DNA from: Bacillota bacterium
GTDB lineage: Bacteria; Bacillota; Clostridia; Peptostreptococcales; Anaerovoracaceae
Direction of reading: 5' to 3'
Length of the DNA stretch: 8,466 nucleotides
NCBI GenBank assembly: GCA_023415235.1
Contig: JAEZLP010000003.1
Coordinates: 1-8,466, forward strand
The notes below the pieces were generated by a model. That model did not search any database, was not told where the DNA came from, and saw only the letters and a list, made by a program, of their open reading frames with translations. Made by a program: the position numbers and the translations under genes. Positions 7,398-8,466 of the stretch are shown here, one piece after another. The first letter of the stretch is position 1; each line of letters begins with the position of its first letter.

Positions 7398-7403
7398 ATT
7401 ATA
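7398..7403 (-). promoter_or_regulatory. Candidate extended -10 promoter for the sigma operon
   Basis: On the - strand, TATAAT (plus-strand ATTATA) is preceded by TG one base upstream, giving TGTTATAAT. No good -35 lies at the usual distance, which fits an extended -10 promoter of the housekeeping type. The start would be near 7391, leaving about 108 nt before the sigma start codon at 7283. I saw no clear ECF-type autoregulatory promoter (AAC...CGTC pattern) upstream of the sigma gene. Confidence 0.45.
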
Positions 7404-7454
7404 ACATCAGACAGTAAAACAAGCCACAATTTTCTGGTACAGATATCCTGTTTT

Positions 7455-7484
7455 TCAGCAAGAATCAGCAGGAATCAGCAAGGA
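7455..7484 (+). repeat. Three tandem 10-bp repeats before the PHP phosphatase gene
   Basis: Three head-to-tail units TCAGCAAGAA, TCAGCAGGAA and TCAGCAAGGA fill 7455-7484. The period is one DNA helical turn. The third unit runs into the AAGGAG Shine-Dalgarno site of the downstream gene, which is followed by a longish 13-nt spacer to the ATG at 7499. The array could be an operator, a translational control element or a slippage-prone tract; the sequence alone does not decide. Confidence 0.75.
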
Positions 7485-7498
7485 GACAATAATTAAAC

Positions 7499-8302
7499 AT
7501 GGTTGACTATCATACGCATACTTCCTTCTCAGACGACAGCTGCACGCCGATGAAGGAAATGATCGAGACTGCCTGTAGAATAGGCGTCAAGGAAATCGCG
7601 ATCACAGACCATTACGATCCGCAATACCCTGATCGCAATTTCCCTTTTGAGATTGATTTTCCCGCTTACCATAACGCATTGAATTCTGCAAAAGAGACAT
7701 ACAGCAAGAGGATCAAGGTGGTGAAGGGCCTGGAAATCGGAATTCAGCATGGAAGCGTCTTGGAGGACTGCAGGAGGAGAGCGAGAGAATTTGATTATGA
7801 TTTCATTCTTGGCTCTTTCCATTGCGCGGAAGGCTATGATTTATGCAGCCGAGGTTTTTATGTAAACCGTTCTGTAGAAGATTACTATCTCGCATTTTAC
7901 ACCTATGTGAGGGACTGCCTCCTTCATTACAAGGATTATGACGTTCTGGGCCATATCAACGTCATTGACCGGTATGCAAGCAAGATTCCGGCCCCTTCCG
8001 TCTATATGGACCTTGTAGAGGAGATTCTGAAGATCATCATTGCAGACGGAAAAGGAATCGAAATCAATACCTCCAGCTTCCGATACGGCATGGGGGAACG
8101 CACTACGCCGGCAAAAGAGATTCTGCAATTGTACCGGGATCTTGGAGGGGAAATCGTCACCGTCGGGTCTGATGCCCATCGCGCCTCAGATATTGGCGAC
8201 CATCTCGATTATGCCAGAGAAATGCTCCGATCTGCGGGGCTAGCCTATCTGGCGGTCTTTGATCAGCGGAAGCCGAGCTTTATCAAAATTGATTCCATCT
8301 AG
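7499..8302 (+). CDS. PHP-domain phosphatase, histidinol-phosphatase (HisJ/HisK) family
   Basis: A metal-dependent phosphoesterase of the PHP superfamily, most like histidinol-phosphatases, which remove phosphate from L-histidinol phosphate in histidine synthesis. The 267-residue product keeps the metal-ligand motifs in order: DYHTHTSFSDD (H5, H7), ITDHYD (D37, H38), GLEIG (E79), LGSFH (H108), LGHINVIDRY (H152) and VGSDAH (D225, H227). Length is normal for the family. AAGGAG lies 13 nt before the ATG; no better in-frame start is seen, because upstream codons lack a start. It is the only + strand protein gene here and has no histidine-pathway neighbours, so another phosphorylated substrate is possible. 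I therefore leave the symbol blank. Its stop is 38 bp from the inverted intron end, with only a weak hairpin and no T run in between. Confidence 0.92.
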   Translation: MVDYHTHTSFSDDSCTPMKEMIETACRIGVKEIAITDHYDPQYPDRNFPFEIDFPAYHNALNSAKETYSKRIKVVKGLEIGIQHGSVLEDCRRRAREFDYDFILGSFHCAEGYDLCSRGFYVNRSVEDYYLAFYTYVRDCLLHYKDYDVLGHINVIDRYASKIPAPSVYMDLVEEILKIIIADGKGIEINTSSFRYGMGERTTPAKEILQLYRDLGGEIVTVGSDAHRASDIGDHLDYAREMLRSAGLAYLAVFDQRKPSFIKIDSI

Positions 8303-8340
8303 GCATTCTTGATCTTTCCTGTCAAGGGTCCATGATCGCA

Positions 8341-8466
8341 AATCGAGTAGGAGGGAAATTTGAATAGTGATATTCAATTTCCCGACCTCTCACAGCACCG
8401 TGCGTACGGTTCCGTACACGGCGCTTCAACTTTATTTAAATATGAACTGACTGATAGTGGTCTGAT
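8341..8466 (-). mobile_element. Second group II intron 3' end (domains V and VI), inverted, truncated by window edge
   Basis: Positions 8341-8465 are the exact reverse complement of 1-125. Read on the - strand they contain the same domain V hairpin (8394-8425) and domain VI with the bulged branch A at 8348. The intron 3' boundary faces left, toward the phosphatase gene. The flanking base differs from the left copy (8340 against 126), which marks the end of the repeat. The rest of the intron, including any maturase, lies beyond the window. Confidence 0.85.

Noticed and set aside
7455..7484. Start of a CRISPR array
   Set aside because: Units are 10 bp, directly adjacent without spacers, and there are no cas genes.
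7329..7498. Riboswitch or T-box in the phosphatase leader
   Set aside because: No T-box motif, no terminator/antiterminator pair and no riboswitch core that I recognise; only a short hairpin is visible.
8303..8340. Terminator after the phosphatase gene
   Set aside because: Only a 5-bp stem (CTTGA/TCAAG) is present and no T run follows it.
1..8466. The terminal inverted repeats as ends of a transposon or linear plasmid
   Set aside because: The repeat folds as group II intron domains V-VI with a bulged branch A, no transposase or replication gene is present, and the cargo is housekeeping genes.

Overview
The window reads as a piece of a low-to-mid-GC Gram-positive (Firmicutes, probably Clostridia) chromosome. 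Signs of this are strong GGAGG-type Shine-Dalgarno sites, a Bacillus-like DNA polymerase I with a degenerate proofreading domain, a lipoprotein-type solute-binding protein, a PHP-type histidinol-phosphatase-like enzyme and a tRNA gene that encodes its own CCA. I cannot name the genus. Both ends are cut inside copies of the same repeat, so this looks like a complete assembly contig bounded by a multicopy element.

Layout: positions 1-125 are the 3' end (domains V and VI) of a group II intron on the + strand. Its last base touches the CCA end of a tRNA-Leu(GAG) gene on the - strand (125-207), which has its own -35/-10 promoter (264-292). A gene-free stretch follows and holds an intrinsic terminator (437-473, - strand). 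From 541 to 7283 five genes lie head to tail on the - strand. In transcription order they are an ECF-type sigma factor, a zinc-finger membrane anti-sigma factor, polA, coaE and a family-5 solute-binding lipoprotein. A 215-bp intergenic region (7284-7498) separates this run from a PHP-family phosphatase gene on the + strand (7499-8302). The last 125 bp (8341-8465) are an exact inverted copy of positions 1-125, i.e. a second intron 3' end facing inward on the - strand.

The small gaps (69, 5, 34 and 20 bp with the starts chosen here) and the terminator after the last gene suggest one transcription unit. It would couple an envelope-responsive sigma/anti-sigma pair to DNA polymerase I, the last step of CoA synthesis and a peptide-type binding protein. 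The Shine-Dalgarno site of polA lies inside the final codons of the anti-sigma gene. The intergenic region carries two extended -10 promoters that face each other, so the leaders of the sigma operon and the phosphatase gene may overlap as antisense RNAs. A triple 10-bp direct repeat sits just upstream of the phosphatase start.

I found no CRISPR array, phage gene or clearly new defence system. The points most worth a second look are the intron boundary at the tRNA CCA end, the sigma/anti-sigma/polA linkage, the overlapping promoters and the tandem repeat.
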